Source of the DNA: Streptomyces griseomycini
GTDB taxonomy: Bacteria; Actinomycetota; Actinomycetes; Streptomycetales; Streptomycetaceae
Direction of reading: 5' to 3'
DNA length: 64,000 nt
NCBI RefSeq assembly: GCF_014203535.1
Contig: NZ_JACHJI010000004.1
Coordinates: forward strand, 62,001 to 126,000
Below the pieces are notes generated by a model. That model saw only the letters and a program-made list of their open reading frames with translations, was not told where the DNA came from and ran no database searches. A program made the position numbers and the translations under genes. Positions 62,928 through 64,000 of this stretch are shown here, in pieces (the first letter of the stretch is position 1; every line of letters begins with the position of its first letter).

Positions 62928-64000
62928 CGGACCCTCCCCGATCCCGGGCCGGCCGCTTGAGCCGGCGGTACCCGAGGAAACCGACCGCGACCGCGACGGC
63001 CCCGGACACGGCCGGAACCCCGTACCCCGCCCGCGCCCCGGCCGCGTCGATCACCCAGCCGGCCACGGAGGAGCCGAGTGCGACGCCGACCGCGAGCCCG
63101 GTGCTCACCCAGGTCATGCCCTCGGTGAGCTGTGCGCGTGGTACGTGCTCTTCGATGAGGGACATCGTCGTGATCATCGTGGGAGCGATGGACAGGCCCG
63201 CAACGAACAGCGCCACGGCCAGAAACGGCAGGTTCCCGACCAGTAGGAGGGGGATCATACTCACGGCCATCGCGCAGACGCCCAGCAGCCAACGGCGTTC
63301 CGCCGCCCCCGCGAAGCGCAGCAGCCCGAACACGGCGCCCGCCGCGCAGGAGCCCAGCGCGTACACGGCGAGCACCACACTGGCGGCGGCCTTGTGCCCC
63401 TCCTCCTCCGCGAAGGCCACGGTGACCACGTCGACGGCGCCGAAGATCGCCCCCGTCGCCGCGAACGTCGCGACCAGGACCTGCAGGCCCGGGGAGCGCA
63501 GCGCGGAGCCGCCGCCGTCCTTGCGCTCGCGCGGATGGGGCGCGGGCTCGGTGGCGCGCTGTGCGGTCAGCCAGAAGACGCCGACCGCCAGGAAGCACGC
63601 CGCGAGCAGCGGACCGGCCTCCGGGAACCAGGCCGTGGACAGCCCGATGGAGATGATCGGCCCGAAGATGAAGCAGATCTCGTCCACCACGGACTCGAAG
63701 GAGTACGCGGTGTGCAGGCTCGGGGTGCCCCGGTACAGGGCGGCCCAGCGGGCCCGGATCATCGCGCCCACGCTCGGCACGCAGCCGATGCCGGCACAGC
63801 AGACGAACAGGAGCCAGTCCGGTCCGTCGAAGTGCGCGGTGAACAGCAGACCCGCCGCCGCGGTGAGCGAGACCAGCGTCGCCGGGCGCAGCACCCGCCG
63901 CTGCCCGTACTGGTCCACCAGGCGGGAGACCTGCGGGCCGGCCACGGCGGCGGCCAGTGCGATGGTGGCCGACAGGGCGCCGGCCAGGCCGTAGCGCCCC
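62887..64000 (-). CDS. MFS transporter, N terminus beyond the window
   Basis: An incomplete gene: 370 codons are present, open to the right edge (GRYGLAGALSATIALAAAVAGPQVSRLVDQYGQRRVL). The first in-window candidate start at 63945 lies inside the first half of the fold, so the true start is outside. About ten transmembrane helices remain, with motif-A-like SRLVDQYGQRRVL and the later WVSTGLAVGVALGSSVAGWVID. It is translationally coupled to the oxidase gene by a 41-bp overlap. Substrate unknown. Confidence 0.88.
   Translation of the reverse strand, partial: GRYGLAGALSATIALAAAVAGPQVSRLVDQYGQRRVLRPATLVSLTAAAGLLFTAHFDGPDWLLFVCCAGIGCVPSVGAMIRARWAALYRGTPSLHTAYSFESVVDEICFIFGPIISIGLSTAWFPEAGPLLAACFLAVGVFWLTAQRATEPAPHPRERKDGGGSALRSPGLQVLVATFAATGAIFGAVDVVTVAFAEEEGHKAAASVVLAVYALGSCAAGAVFGLLRFAGAAERRWLLGVCAMAVSMIPLLLVGNLPFLAVALFVAGLSIAPTMITTMSLIEEHVPRAQLTEGMTWVSTGLAVGVALGSSVAGWVIDAAGARAGYGVPAVSGAVAVAVGFLGYRRLKRPARDRGGSVGQHSEREERHVA

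Overview
The window is a GC-rich chromosomal segment of a Streptomyces species. Diagnostic genes are the sporulation regulator whiH directly upstream of the principal sigma factor hrdB, the lexA / nrdR-nrdJ pair, the topoisomerase genes parE and parC, and the actinobacterial division gene sepH. Gene identities and order look like the conserved Streptomyces core (recalled, not searched). I see no rRNA, tRNA, CRISPR, transposase or phage gene. Both edges cut genes: a siderophore synthetase on the left and an MFS transporter on the right.

Layout. 1-976: tail of a siderophore operon (IucA/IucC synthetase, GNAT acyltransferase). 1219-8360: DNA repair and nucleotide supply, with a DinG-type helicase converging on lexA, and lexA diverging from nrdR-nrdJ (NrdR repressor and B12-dependent ribonucleotide reductase). 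8660-15945: small metabolic genes, including TerD, a histidine phosphatase, ADP-ribosylglycohydrolase, an MFS drug exporter with its divergent TetR regulator, and RNase HII. 16176-24463: a RecQ-like helicase with a phosphoribosyltransferase-like tail, a DUF4192 protein, a Nudix regulator and a fused ABC transporter. 24627-31419: whiH, hrdB, a secreted trypsin-like protease, a small DUF7455-type protein and parE. 31521-39698: carboxylate metabolism, with DUF485-ActP acetate symporter, a CitA/CitB-type two-component system, an iron-box-controlled ferredoxin-like protein and two divergent citrate-synthase-family genes, one carrying an N-terminal helix-turn-helix. 39859-44640: small proteins, a CobW-type metallochaperone and parC. 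45538-49448: a two-subunit M16 peptidase and a c-di-AMP-riboswitch-controlled M23 peptidase. 49634-56538: GntR regulator, HPr, a Pat-like lysine acetyltransferase, DUF5998, a phosphodiesterase-fold enzyme and thymidine kinase. 56681-64000: PhzF, a VOC protein, rhodanese, sepH, a D-arabinono-1,4-lactone oxidase family enzyme and an MFS transporter.

Themes. Regulation can be read directly from DNA at many points: a LexA box at lexA, paired NrdR boxes at nrdR, twin TetR operators, a sigma-WhiG-like promoter plus palindrome at whiH, an iron box on a leaderless promoter, an AT-rich operator between the citrate synthases, and a ydaO-type riboswitch. At least eleven genes have a TANNNT-type -10 element 6-9 nt before the start codon and little Shine-Dalgarno sequence, so leaderless transcription appears common. 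The least explained parts are a long non-coding stretch with degenerate tandem repeats (about 44.9-45.35 kb), the helix-turn-helix / citrate synthase fusion, an ABC ATPase lacking its switch histidine, and a Pat-like protein whose acyl-CoA synthetase half has lost its catalytic motif.
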